From Plutella xylostella (Eukaryota; Arthropoda; Insecta; Lepidoptera; Plutellidae), in assembly GCF_932276165.1 (NCBI RefSeq), contig NC_063986.1, forward strand, positions 6,522,501 through 6,586,500: a stretch of DNA of 64,000 bases. The letters run 5' to 3'. Below, one piece after another: positions 10,740 through 22,022 of the stretch (positions are counted from its first letter, which is position 1; each line of letters opens with the position of its first letter). The position numbers and the translations under genes are program-made. A model generated the notes under the pieces. It saw only the letters and a program-made list of their open reading frames with translations. It had not been told where the DNA came from and did not search any database.

Positions 10740-12265
10740 GCTCAGTATTCTTTTTTTAATTCATGCTGCGCCTGCGCGTACTTACTCGTATTGATAATAA
10801 GTTAGGTACTTTTATATTATGCAGAAGCTCATATATATTTATTATATGTACCTACCTAATTATGTACACTATCTCCCACAACGCAAAATATTTACGCCGA
10901 CCTTGTGAAACAGGAAAGCATTAATCTGGTCCAGATAATTTTATGTAGAGTTCGTTTTCAAAGGCAAGTCGATTTTTGATAGATACACAGATGTAGTTAA
11001 CCCAATAATCACCTAAAAACTGAAATGGCAGTAGACTGGCCATATCTTCAGAATAGTCATTAAACTGTTGAGGTAAGTCCCGGGTGGATACTAAATAATA
11101 AGACAAGACCTATGCTTTGCGAACAAGAAAATCAGACGAAAGTGGCGTCCTCTGTACCTTACCTAACATACCCTCTTGCTGGTAGGTCATTATCATGGCG
11201 GACTGATCTAAACTAAAATACAGTGAAACTATAAAGTCCTGAAATTAAATGAGGGCACAGCTATCTTTCATGTAGCAACCCTATATAGCGAAATACAACT
11301 GACTTTGATACTTGAAATTTTGCCTGTGAACTTCCTACCTATTTATGTATTTTAAAAACAACTTACCATCCACAAAAAAGCTCTTATACTAGCTAGAAGG
11401 TGTTAATATGAAGGCTAATAGTGAAACCAATAAATATTTATTTAGATAACGTTATTAAAACTGTATAAAATATCCAGATTTGTTGACGAAGGACACACAT
11501 AGTAAAATCATCAATTTCTCTTTTTAGACGGCCTGTTCTGTTTCTTCCAGGAGTTAGAAATATTCCATTATAGAGCCCTCTTTTGCAATATGCCAGACGG
11601 TACTGCCCGGTACTCCTATAATATAAAATAAAAAATGCTTATTTGAAAATACCCTTAAGTTAAGAAGAACAGAGTTACAGAATGAGAATTTAGTAAGTAA
11701 ACAAAAAATATAACACAGTTAACAATAAACAGACAAATTAACAATAAACAGCTTCAGGATTATTACCTAAATAATCTACTTAAATACCTATCATATTGTT
11801 AAACATTGTTCTAGATATTTGGTTACTGTGAAATACTCGTCCAATTCAGTCGTTTTCTGTTACATCATTGGAGTAACAATAGTCTGTATTTTCTCGTATT
11901 AACAACATATCTATATATGTCTATCTGATTGACACGGTGTATACGTATTGGATGGTATAAAAAGCAAGCCTCTTTTGCAATATGCCAGACGGTACTGCCC
12001 GGTACTCCTATAAAATAAAATAAAAAATGCTTATTTGAAAATACCCTTAAGTTAAGAAGAACAGAGTTACAGAATGAGAATTTAGTAAGTAAACAAAAAA
12101 TATAACTTCAAGTATCAAAATGTTATGGTTTGACTCAACTTAAACCAACTCAGACCTACAACCAGCTGAATGTAAACAATGTTCGACTTGGGCTCTAAAC
12201 CTAGGTTTATCGATAAATGAAGCGTTGGTACTGATAAAAAATGAATTATTACAATTTGTACAATG
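10740..12265. repeat. Intergenic DNA with a direct repeat pair
   Basis: No gene is visible. A segment of about 140 bp (GCAATATGCCAGACGGTACT...) at about 11583-11720 recurs in the same direction at about 11973-12110 with about one difference. The roughly 250 bp between them are not repeated. This could be a duplicated element remnant or a short terminal-repeat structure. Confidence 0.5.
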
Positions 12266-12267
12266 TT

Positions 12268-12430
12268 ACATACCCGTCATATACGCTGTACGAGCGTAAA
12301 AATCCTCCAAATTCGACAAAATGTGTCCAGCTTCATGTTCCGCTAAACATTGTATATAAACTCGATAAATAACTTCCCTAGCTTGACTACGAATATTTTT
12401 CTTCTTCTTCCTAATTGCAAACAAGCGTAA
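12268..12430 (-). pseudogene. Transposase N-terminal helix-turn-helix fragment
   Basis: The minus strand reads NIRSQAREVIYRVYIQCLAE and then LEDFYARTAYMTG, ending near a possible splice donor GGTATGT. The pattern SQAREIIYxVYxF...RTAxxTG is typical of the N-terminal HTH in insect DDE transposases of the Tc1/IS630-like kind. No catalytic domain is seen nearby. Probably a remnant. Confidence 0.4.
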
Positions 12431-12439
12431 ATAGTTGTT

Positions 12440-14237
12440 TTTATCTAGATTATCCTAATAATTAATAAGAAAATTGAAAAAACAGCCAACCGCCAACTGC
12501 CATAAACAATTGTTATGACTTTTATGTTTTTTTTCTAATGGTGCCAGGCTCCTGAAAATTTTAGTTCCTCAAACATTAATTTCATGAATTAATAGTTTCA
12601 CTGTAAGTAGGTTGGTACTAGTTATTATTCTGTGGTAAGGGTTAACATACTGTTTAAATACTCACTAGGTGTTTTGCAATAACAAATTGCAACTTATCAT
12701 TATCAGTCAACACAATAACGCAATACATTCAATAAGGGCAAGGCAAAGTACAGGATGACAGCTGTTGTGTAAAAAAAAATATTGAAAATATTTAAAATAA
12801 ATTGTATATTTGTATTTAGTAGAATTTTATCAGTAAGGTCCCCGAAGATTTTTATCGTGGTATGTATGTAAGTACCAACTGTAAAAATCGCTCGTTCCCA
12901 GTTAACCTACTTGGATGACTAACATTTGAAAAAAAAACAGCCTTTCCATTTATAATTTTAAATGCTATTTAATATATAAATACTATTAAATAGGTAGTTA
13001 CTCAACAAAATGTATGAACTTTGAGCTGTAAGTATGTGTGTAGTCTAGCTTCGCTTCAACTTTGCTATGAATATAAAGCTCAACACGATAGTAAAAATTA
13101 TCCACGCTGCGTTGTACAGTTCTCCCATATTAATAATGCACATGCAAATCTTCGCAAACTGTCGTATTCCCGGAAACACCCGAATCATTGAATCGTAAAA
13201 GCACTTGCATTTTGATCCTTGTTCGAAAGAAATAGTAGTCAATATCATGTGACACATAATCGAAAACAATTTGGGCGGTCGGTGGCTGTCACCGATCAGT
13301 CAAAGGTCTCAAGGTCAAGATCAGTATTACTTTTGTGGAATTATAAAGAGCTGCAATTACACATCGTTCTTGTTATTTTTTTCAAATGTGAATTTAATTT
13401 CTACTTTAATTATTTTTGACGACGCCATATTATGAGGCACATTTAAGAATAAAATATACGTCACATTGATAGACTTCACTTAGCCAATAAAGCCACACCC
13501 AAAAGACCAAGTTGTAATTGTTATTGTAATTGTGAATGATCAGCGCTGTAAATACTTTTGAACTGAGATTTTAATGTAAACCTGTGTTTTAAATCCATAT
13601 TTCTTCTTCTAACATAAACCTTGTGTTATTCAAACCTTATTTCATCCATATTAACCAGCTTGGGCAAGACATTTGAAAAGTACTGTAACATTTTCGAAGT
13701 AAATTTTAATATTATGACAATATTATGAATTATCGACTCAAATTTCGTTACTGATAAATCAATATCTCTTTTAGCACCAAACACATAAATCTAAAAAAAA
13801 ATGCATGAAGAAAATGCACTTAACCACTCTAAATACATATCTAAATACATGGCGTTCGGAAATACGACCGTTGCAGAACAATGGCGAAGATTTCTATGCG
13901 CATTATCAATTTTGGGGAACTGTACTATGTACAGTTATTTTGATTGGTTCATTGGTTCTGATGAGACTGTCTGGTTTGATTGAAATAATGTAATGAGTAT
14001 GAGCCTACTTAATCTTTTAAAATGTATCAGTTTTCAACACCCTGTACTTTTTAAGTAAGTATATATGTACTTACCTATCTAACTCTGTTATCTTGGATGC
14101 GTAACTTGATATGCGGGTCCATACCTAGAATTCTTGTACATATACTGCACCAAATGGTTTATTTTACACTAAGCTGATTAACTATTAGCTAGTTGTACCT
14201 CCATAATCCATTGTAATTTAATAATCCACAGATCAAA
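12440..14237. other. Intergenic DNA, no supported gene
   Basis: AT-rich sequence with scattered short repeats. At 13045-13269 (-) a 74-aa reading frame ends in a predicted membrane segment (AAWIIFTIVLSFIFIAKLKRS shortened at the end by a Tag stop). It has no recognised homology and no promoter evidence, so it is noted as a possible small membrane peptide only. A possible 5' exon of the next gene must lie near 14000-14200. Confidence 0.3.
13045..13269 (-). CDS. Hypothetical 74-aa single-pass membrane peptide (weak)
   Basis: This is an uninterrupted frame from ATG to TAG. The first half has several Cys residues (KCKCF, CMCI), and a hydrophobic segment of about 18 residues precedes a basic end (KLKRS). 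Such frames occur by chance in AT-rich DNA. Only the coherent membrane-anchor topology argues for it. No family recognised. Confidence 0.15.
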   Translation of the reverse strand: MFSIMCHMILTTISFEQGSKCKCFYDSMIRVFPGIRQFAKICMCIINMGELYNAAWIIFTIVLSFIFIAKLKRS

Positions 14238-14852
14238 ATGACCCGTTTTTGTATATTATTCCTGGTGGTTTACTTGGTGATAAAATGTGAATATTCAGCC
14301 GGAAATTCAATACCTACGAAGTATCAAAATGCTAACACAAAAGAAATTAAAATTCAGCGTGATTTAAATGAAAACGAATTTTCAAATAAAAATGTTGAGG
14401 ATGCTGAAGAGGATGTGATCGAAAGTGATTTAGTTGAAAGCGACAAAACCAAACTGGAAAACGATTTTCCACTTTCCACGGCTAATGAAAACAAAGGTGA
14501 AGAAAAACCATGCGTTCCGGTCGGACAATTTGTAAGTAATAATATTTGCACTTAGATAGAGAATAACCTTCCTTTTTGCTTCGTAATCGGGTGACAAAGG
14601 TTTTATAAATATATAATTAAAGATTTTTATCTGTAAGTCGACGATAATTTACGTTTAATGAAGAAAAACTATTTGAAAGATTTGATAATTACTTTACGAG
14701 TTGATTAAGTCTTCAAAGAGAAGGAAAAACGTAAGCTAGTTATAAAAATAGACCAATAATTATCATCTATTCTTTTGTATTTTCAGTGTGTTGGCCATTC
14801 TGATTGCTGCAGTAAGTCGTGTTTGGGATACCTGAAACGATGCGTTTCATAA
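14238..14852 (+). CDS. Small secreted cystine-knot-like peptide precursor
   Basis: Two exons (14238-14531 and 14787-14852) join in phase 0 to 119 aa. The first exon gives a clear signal peptide (about residues 1-21, MTRFCILFLVVYLVIKC) and then an acidic, Asn/Glu/Asp-rich stretch of about 70 residues that looks like a propeptide. The last mature-like part holds six cysteines spaced C-x6-C-x5-CC-x3-C-x6-C, with the intron splitting it after the first loop. This spacing fits the inhibitor cystine knot (knottin) pattern found in ion-channel-acting peptides, some insect defence peptides and protease inhibitors. Function cannot be told from spacing alone. A TCCACAG just before the start suggests an acceptor, so a non-coding first exon probably lies upstream. 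No dibasic site directly precedes the first cysteine; the nearest Lys is in the EEKP segment. Confidence 0.7.
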
Positions 14853-14968
14853 TTACATATAATTATGTGCTATTTCTAAGTCTACAAGAGTATTTCATGT
14901 TAACATCTTATTCTTACCTAAAAGAAATACCTGTATAGAAGCAGATTGTAAGGCATAACATGATAAAA

Positions 14969-17709
14969 TCAATGCCTAATTGGGTGGAAGGGATGATTTA
15001 AATTGGATAAATCTGGAGGGTGAGCAGAAAACTGTTTCAGTTCCTTCATGGCATCTTCAGAAATCTTCCACAGGTCAGGGTAATTCCTCTTGAAGTCATT
15101 GTACCATTTATGAACCTGAATAAATAAAATATGTTTGTTATACACTTTCTTATTTACAATTTTAATATAAGTAGGTACCTACCTAATACTGTTTATTTAG
15201 TATGTAGTCAGGAACAAGTTGTTTTACTTTAGCCTTTTTTCTTTTGTCAGAGATCGAGCCAGAAGCACTTAACGAAAAAAAGCTAAAGCTAAGTAAGTAC
15301 ATTTTTATCATTTCTCTGGCTACGATAAGAGAGAGACCTAATGGTACAAATGTGGCTTAACTGCCCTAAGCCAATCCCGATAGCATACGAGGTCGCATAT
15401 ATTCGACAATGACGTTGCTCTTTAGTACTTTGGTAAACATTTAGTAAAATAATCGATACTAGATAATAAAGATAATATTTATAAGCAGAGCATTGCATTG
15501 TTTACCTAAGTAATGTACTCGGTACTCCTAGTCCAGATCACTGATAAAATTTTCTATCATTGAAATAAGTTTAATATTCGTACCTATTATGATTGGCTAC
15601 GAATGTAAATTAAAACAGAAGTTTCAGTATCGGTTCTATGGTAGTTTAACCGCTCAATAAAGGGTAGTACATAGACATAGTACTCGAGCGAGTATACCAA
15701 CCTAACAAAGCTAAAGACTCACCCTCTCATACTTGGAGAAGTCGACATTGATGGCCTCCAGCGTCATGGTGGAGTTGACGAGCGGGAAGTCGGCGATGGT
15801 GAGGTGGTCGGCGGCGGCGTGGCGCGCGCCCAGCCGCGCCAGGTACGTGTCGAACACCTCCAGCACCAGGTGCACCTTCTTCAGCCCCAGCGACGACCGC
15901 TCGTAGTCGAAGAATATTGGCGCCAGCTGCATGAAGCGATTATTTTATAAGTAAGTACTTATAATTTTTAAAGGATTCAATTACTTACTTACCTAATTAC
16001 CACTAAATTATTCTTAGCTTGTTGGTGGTAAACACTACAGCTGGGCTAGCTAGGGTTTGTCATCGCGGTGTAAGGATTAGGCAGTCAGATGCGTTGCAGG
16101 ACTTGCAGGTGCAGTGCCCAGGGTGTGCAATATAATATGTCACGCCAGTTCATTTCGAACACGGCGCCACGCCACCATTCCAACGGATGGATGGATTGTT
16201 TATAGTCAGTTAAGTTAAACAAAACTGTTGCTTAAGTAATTAGAGGTAGGTACCTACCTACCTAGGTACTCACCGTATAGGCAGATATATTAGCGTAGTA
16301 CGATGCCAAGTTAAAACACATTCTTTGGTTAATTATTGCTCTGCAAAGTAACAAGTTCGTTAATATGTATAGATCTACAGTACTAATAGAATCTATTACT
16401 TACTTAACAGCGCAGCATGATATTAAAATAATACCTAGCTTTAGCTTCCGTCGGGTAGAGAGGGCTGTCTCTTTTATATTTGTCGCATAAGTATTGCATT
16501 ATAGCATTACTTTCACTGAGGAAAAACCCGTCATCGTCTAGAACAGGAATCTCTTTCTGCGGATTCATCTGAAAGTTAACAATAAATACATAGGTCTGTA
16601 ATCAATAGGGTGGTACAATGATGAAGTTGTATGTTTATTTAATTATTGGCAATTGAGGCACAATTTACTGGAGCACACTTAATTCCAAAAGTACCTACCC
16701 ATTAACATTAGTTTTTAATAATACTTCCAAATTATAATGAAATTTTCTTCAATAAACAGAATGACATGACAGCTAGCTACTACGACTAATGTTAATGTAC
16801 CGAAGACAAATTAACGAAAGTCAAGAAGAGCGTTAACATAATTAACATTTTTAGGGGCGCTATCACGAAGTCAAAAACTCCATGTAAAACTTACATAAGT
16901 AGTTGCAATAAATATATTAAGTACTTTACTCTTTACTATTACTATTAAAACGAAATAACATTTAGGAAGTAACTACCTAGTTCATTAGTGTCAAATTCAA
17001 TACATTTTGAATCCGTAAATGGTTCACGATAGGTACAAAGATTCTTCAAGCAATTGTTAATTCCTTAATTTATGAAATAGCTCCTTCATTTTTGAAGAAG
17101 GTTCCATTAGCAGCTATTTAGATGATGACTATATTGATGACTTGATGACGCTATTCGTGCCATTGTGAATAAGTACCTTCTCATTCGTCATCATCAGCCA
17201 ATTGCCTTCTACTGCTGGACGAAGAGGTTTCTATTTCTACCACATCAATTTGTCCACGGTATTCTTCATACAACCTCCCTCTACTACTCTCTACCTCCTC
17301 CTCCTCCTCTACTGTTGTCTACTTTCCGTCCAGAGGGCGGGCGTCCACTCTACATTCATCACTCCCGGATGAATACAAAGACTAACTAAAGACACAACAA
17401 CTGCAAGTACCTGTAGTCCTACCTGAGCATATCCGTCGGCGCGTTCGGCATGAGGAAGGCACTGCAGGTCAGCCGCTTATTACTACAGCACTACTAGGTG
17501 CAGGTGACAAATAAACTGACAGAAGGTGACAATAAACACACAACAACATGAAGTACCTGTGCTCCTACCTGAGCATATCCCTCGGTGAGGTGCTCGCCGG
17601 CGCCGTAGTCCACGGAGACCAGCTCGTGGGGCAGCTGCAGCGCCGCCAGGGTCTGCCGCACCGACAGCGACGGCGGGCCGTCCGACACCGCGTACAGCTT
17701 CAGCACCAT
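14969..17709 (-). CDS. Cytosolic glutathione S-transferase, insect delta/epsilon type
   Basis: Five exons (17569-17709, 16435-16568, 16274-16340, 15723-15926, 14969-15115) join in phase to 230 aa, the usual length for the family. The enzyme conjugates reduced glutathione to electrophiles. The N-terminal thioredoxin-like domain shows KLYAVSDGPPS with the expected catalytic Ser near residue 9, NPQKEIPVL with cis-Pro 55, and the glutathione-binding SESNAI (Glu 66-Ser 67). The helical domain follows (INQRMCFNLASYYA, then DHLTIADFPLV, the N-capping region). The C-terminus is NHPFHPIRH. It most resembles lepidopteran epsilon or unclassified GSTs (from memory). Exon 1 is immediately upstream of a relic of its own 3' boundary (17375-17450). 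No regulatory site was identified. Confidence 0.93.
17185..17370. repeat. Degenerate lepidopteran interspersed repeat
   Basis: The text CATCATCAGCCAATTGCC then CTACTGCTGGACGAAGAGG resembles the widespread moth repeat with 'CCACTGCTGGACATAGGCCT'. It is strongly decayed. Confidence 0.35.
17375..17450 (-). pseudogene. Decayed duplicate of the GST exon 1/intron 1 boundary
   Basis: The segment AAGTACCTG..CTCCTACCTGAGCATATCC at about 17530-17580 (end of GST exon 1 plus donor) has a near copy at about 17405-17440, just inside intron 1. The preceding CAACA context is also shared. Only the boundary is recognisable. Confidence 0.5.
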
Positions 17710-18419
17710 CTTCTACAGCCTGGTGTGAAGAAATAAGTTATGTAAAAATAAGTTATGATCGTGATGATAATGATGATGTCGTTTAGTAACTCATAGTAAT
17801 GAACTCGCTAAATTTGGTAGTAAATGGCTACTACCTAAGAGCTTAATTGTTTTAGGAGTATAAGTGTTGCTTGTTAAAACTTAGGAATTATTTCCCTAAG
17901 TACTTAAGTACAATAACTAAAAACAAATCTGAAAAACGCTTTATGAACCTACATAACGTAACAGCACCAGTAATGGACACCTTAAGGATTTTTTACAAAT
18001 GATTTGGCTGTCACTCGCACAGTTTTTGAGTTAGAATATTGAAAGTTGGTATGAATCGTAGGAATATCTTGCCGTTTAAGATGAATGTACACTAGCTCGA
18101 TTTAAACTATTGGTATTTCAGGAAATTGTATATTTGTAAAATATGTCCTAAAACCACAGTAATGGACACCCAACCTCCGGTTATGGACACCCAATGTTGG
18201 ACAGTGATTTTTTATTGGATAAAAGTATAAAATATTGTTTTATGCTTATATTATTATAATTGTAACGATGATTAGTAATCATAACCGTTTACACAAACAG
18301 GCTTGGTCGCCAGTTACACTATGGAAACCATCAAAGACGGAAAATTTAACTTTCTGAAAAAAAAAGTTTTACAGAAACACAAAAATTTCCAAATACATTA
18401 TAAATTCTGTCCTCCTGCA

Positions 18420-19055
18420 TTTTATTCTGTTCCTGGGTATCATTATGTTCCCCCAGTGGGACAAAGAGCAGACACAACAGTTTTTTATCCCAGACTGTTG
18501 ACAGCAGCCAGCTTTGCATCGGACCACGTGATTCAAACTTTCCACATCTCCATACGATCGAGCGCCGAAAGGTCTATTTAGATCGGCCTTGCTTACGCTT
18601 GCCCTGCGGATCCCATTCGAGAGCCTGTCTCAAGATTGGGTTTTAGTCTCTACGCAGGGTATGGCTATTCCAACTTCATTTGCGGCGTTTTATGTGTGAA
18701 CCAACAGGATCTTCATGGCATCTTTTCCTCAGATCTATGTTGGAGATGATCTCGGGCCAGAAAATCTTTAGGTTCCGCCGGGGACAGCGGTTAATGAATA
18801 CCTGCAGCATTTGTGTGTCTATGCGTCTTTGTGGTCTACCAGGTGTTGCAAGCGTATAACAGTACCGACTTTAGTAACGTTGGTGATAAATATCTATCAC
18901 TGTAATGGAGAGGTGTTTTGACTGCCACATGCATCGCAGACATGTAAATGCACCATTGACCGTATCAGTACGGGCACCCACATCTAGGTCAATGCTCTCT
19001 CCTGCAACAACACTCTCGTCACAACCTCTTCCGTTCCCACAATCCTCTCGTCATG
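18420..19055 (-). pseudogene. LINE reverse transcriptase C-terminal fragment
   Basis: The minus strand shows LQVFINRC, KIFWPEIISNIDLRKRCHED, a region like KRRKWxWIGHTLR, then LEWDPQGKRKQGR, with frame breaks. This is the same C-terminal LINE pattern as at 1503-1900 but a different family member. It is nested in the transposon at 17954-20570. Confidence 0.6.
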
Positions 19056-19066
19056 TCATATCTACT

Positions 19067-19440
19067 GCCTCTGTGGTCTAGTAGTAGAAGCTTCGCTTCA
19101 TGACCCAGAGGTCCCGGGTTCGATTCCCGGGTGGGACCATCAATTTGTGTTTCTAAATTGTGGTTCTAAGTTTGGTTAGGACATAGAAGGCTGATCACCT
19201 GTTGTCCGAAACAGTGAAACGATCCATGCTGTCGGATGGGCATGTAAAGCAGTCGGTCCTGCGCCTAGCTCTCTCCAGTCGTGTCGGTCAATCCGTCCCA
19301 TTGGGTTATGAGAGTGATGGAACAGAGAGTGCTCCTGTGGACTGCGCACACACTTGGGCACTATAATATACTCCTGCGTAGATGGCTGATCTCAATTGAG
19401 ATTGGCCGCCGTAGTCGAAATTCGGCTAGGAGGACATTAT
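19067..19440 (+). repeat. tRNA-derived SINE, copy 2
   Basis: Same head (TGCCTCTGTGGTCTAGTAG, B box GGTTCGATTCC), body and (ATT)n tail as the copy at 4242-4640, with scattered substitutions and small indels. It is inserted within the transposon at 17954-20570. Confidence 0.75.
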
Positions 19441-19684
19441 TATTATTTATTATCTTCTGGGTTATCCAGGTCTTGCATTTACACCAGCTAGAAAATGCTT
19501 TTAATTTAAGCTTTTCTTTTCAGAACCATTTCTCTCACTTCCCTTTTTTCTACTAAGATTTTGCTCTTAATTCCTTCTCCTCCTAAAGCCACTTCTTTTC
19601 AAATTCTCATGGTATTCTTACCAAGCTTCACTGGTCTATTTCTCACATGATCACTGTCTATTTCTCTATTTCTATTCTCTGTGG

Positions 19685-19830
19685 GTCTGTAAGTACCTGC
19701 ACCTGGCTCTCTCAAATGAAACCTTTGTGCTTGTGCCTCTAGGTCTAAACTGCATTCCTAAGCTTGGACCATTTCCCACTATGCTGGTTCACTGCGGGTT
19801 GGTGGGTTCACATATTTAGATGTGCTTAAC
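19685..19830 (-). repeat. Truncated antisense copy of a second SINE family
   Basis: It matches the reverse complement of the body of the SINE at 52468-52785 (ACCCGCAGTGG, CCAAGCTTAGGAA, AGAGAGCCAGGTGCAG). The tRNA-like head is missing. Confidence 0.6.
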
Positions 19831-20570
19831 TACTACTTATCATATTAGTAATTTTATTTCATTGTGGAACATGTTTGTGTCTCCATAACGCGTGGCTGCA
19901 GTGGCCATCTTTTACATCCATAATAGCATCTCCCATTTGCTTGGGCGTATATACGTTTTTCATGGAAAATGTGAAACATCCAGTGATGGACACCCAATTA
20001 TAGACACCTGTACAAGACTGGTATCCTTCATTTTATTCATGTTTTACAAAAACTACCAATATCATTATGAAATTCTAAAGACAATTAAATAAGAAAACAC
20101 AACATTACCTTAAAACATTATTTTCGACACGTGTCCATAACTGGATATACTGAAAATTTGCAAACCAGTAATGAACACCCCCCTCTGAAATCATTTCCAT
20201 AAACGTAAGCTGCCCTATTCCTTTGAAAATATGTCGGAAATTCAGTATAGTTTCCATAAAATCAAGAAAGTCTATTTAAAATAAAATAAAACGAAATTAC
20301 CAACAATATTATACACTTACCTCTTTAACAATTTCCTTAACAAATCTCCATTTCATTTGTGAACCCCCGTCAAATGAACTTTTTTTCTTCATAATTTTTA
20401 ATCTAAATGGATGACATAAATAACTTGTTTATATAACAAGGAGGGATGTCTAGGCTTTGAAACTAAGGTGTTGCAATTTTCGTAAAACTATGCATACTCT
20501 TATTTTAGACAAAATAAGTTTGTAAGTGTCCATTACTGGGTCCGTGTCCATTACTGGTGCCGTTACGTTA

Positions 20571-21792
20571 CTTAAGGGTCTGCAATAGGGAATCGAGGGT
20601 TGGCATTGTCATAGAATTATGTAGTAAATGATGCTCTACAGCCTTGAAAAAAATCACACAGGTAGTTGAAGAGTCTAGCTAGGTGCTGAATCATTCGAAT
20701 TTAAGTAAATGATTATGGATAACTGTAAATTAATTTCAGAATATCAAGAAAAACCAGTCAATCACACTCCCGTATTGTAACAACTGTGTCGTAATTATTA
20801 AGAATTTTCATATGATTTTTATCATATTATAAAGTTAAAGGCTTGGACTAGGCGCTAAATACCTTGTTTTTTAATAAACACACACTTATTTTGTGTAAAT
20901 TAATCCCAAACTTGAGCAATTTTTTTCCCTCAAATCTTCATACAAATATCTATGGCGGCTTTCTGTGTTATAAAATCATAAACACAAGTGACGTTTGACT
21001 CAGTTGGCCGCTGGCCTCCAAAGAAGGGTCACGTCGGTTTAGGCAGCACTGACAGCTCGCGATCTTATCGTGTACAGATACAAAATCACTGCACATTGGT
21101 TGTCATTGCACTTTTTCAACTTTTATGACACCAACATAATTTGATTTGAAATTGAGGAAGCATAATTCTTCCAGTAAGTATATTCAATACATTAAATTAA
21201 ATTAGATAGTGTGCAATATTCTCGTGATATTACAGTCTCGTAAAGGTCTGATGAGGAGCAGGAATATAGCGAATGGATCTAAGTGATGACAATACGCACG
21301 AACATTAGGTTAGGGATCAAAAATACAGTCTCTTGGTGCTGGTTGAGGTATGGTCTCGTGAGGATCTGATGAGGGCAGTAACACGGTGGTGGCTCATTTT
21401 TATTTCAAAGATGTTAATAGCTAAAAGCATCGAGTTTGGGCTATTAAGTATGTTTTTCAGAGAGAGAGAAAGAGATTTTGTTTTTCCTCTGGATGTGTTA
21501 GGTTTACTAAGTTCATTCTGTTAATGGCATCAAGTTGTTATGTGTTCATAAGTAATAATTATTTATTAACAAAATGCTGTTGATTCTCCACGAAAATGTA
21601 AAAATAAAAATAAAATAAATAAAAATAAATTCGTAACGTAAAATTGTCAATGACGGAATTTCTTCTATAGACAGTAGCCACAAAAAAAATAAACGATAGA
21701 TGGCGTGATTTGAAGATAAAGATACATTTTTTCGACACATAGACAGCAACAACAAAAAAATACAGATTTAAAGAATAGAAACACATACTTAT
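20571..21792. other. Intergenic DNA, nothing supported
   Basis: AT-rich sequence without a recognisable gene. A reading frame at 21333-21524 has no family features. Confidence 0.4.
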
Positions 21793-22006
21793 TGTTAGAA
21801 GAAATTTATCATAATACCCTATGTGGTCTACATTCTTATTTGGAGGAACAAAACACAGAACAGAAGAAAGGTGTCTATGGTGTGGGCGATTTTTGACGTT
21901 TACCGGCATCTTGTTCTCAAGCATAAATTGCGCATGGCTTCATAATTTTAATTTAAGCGAATCCTAGACAAAATAACATAGTAAGTAAATATTTTAACGT
22001 TTAAAA
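21793..22006 (+). repeat. Gypsy-1 5' LTR
   Basis: 214 bp, TGTTAGAAG start, GTTTAAAA end, same as 27647-27860. Preceded by TTAT. Confidence 0.93.
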
Positions 22007-22008
22007 GA

Positions 22009-22022
22009 TTCAGAAGTGAGAT
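22009..22022 (+). promoter_or_regulatory. Gypsy-1 primer binding site, tRNA-Leu-like
   Basis: TTCAGAAGTGAGATT starts 2-3 bases after the LTR. It matches, with one mismatch, the complement of the acceptor and T-stem of insect tRNA-Leu (3' part ending CCCACTTCTGACA before CCA, from memory). The site is displaced from the very 3' CCA end. Confidence 0.55.

Larger units (their letters stand above)
17954..20570. mobile_element. DNA transposon with GTCCATTACTGG subterminal repeats
   Basis: The ends 17954-17980 and 20544-20570 are inverted repeats (TAACGTAACRGCACCAGTAA then TGGACAC) with one mismatch over 27 bp. Copies and variants of CAGTAATGGACACC recur inside both ends: about 18155, 18180, 19980 and 20000 on one strand, and about 20135, 20165 and 20527 mostly on the other. 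The interior is non-coding apart from later insertions: a LINE fragment (18420-19055) and two SINEs (19067-19440, 19685-19830). Superfamily not recognised. Confidence 0.65.

Noticed and set aside
12440..13040. Possible further exons of the HTH transposase
   Set aside because: No DDE catalytic segment or splice-compatible frame was found on either strand.
18303..18581. 92-aa plus-strand frame as a gene
   Set aside because: Its second half is the antisense of a decayed LINE C-terminus and its first half has no support.
21559..21924. 121-aa minus-strand frame
   Set aside because: It runs across the 5' LTR boundary of Gypsy-1 and is AT-composition driven.
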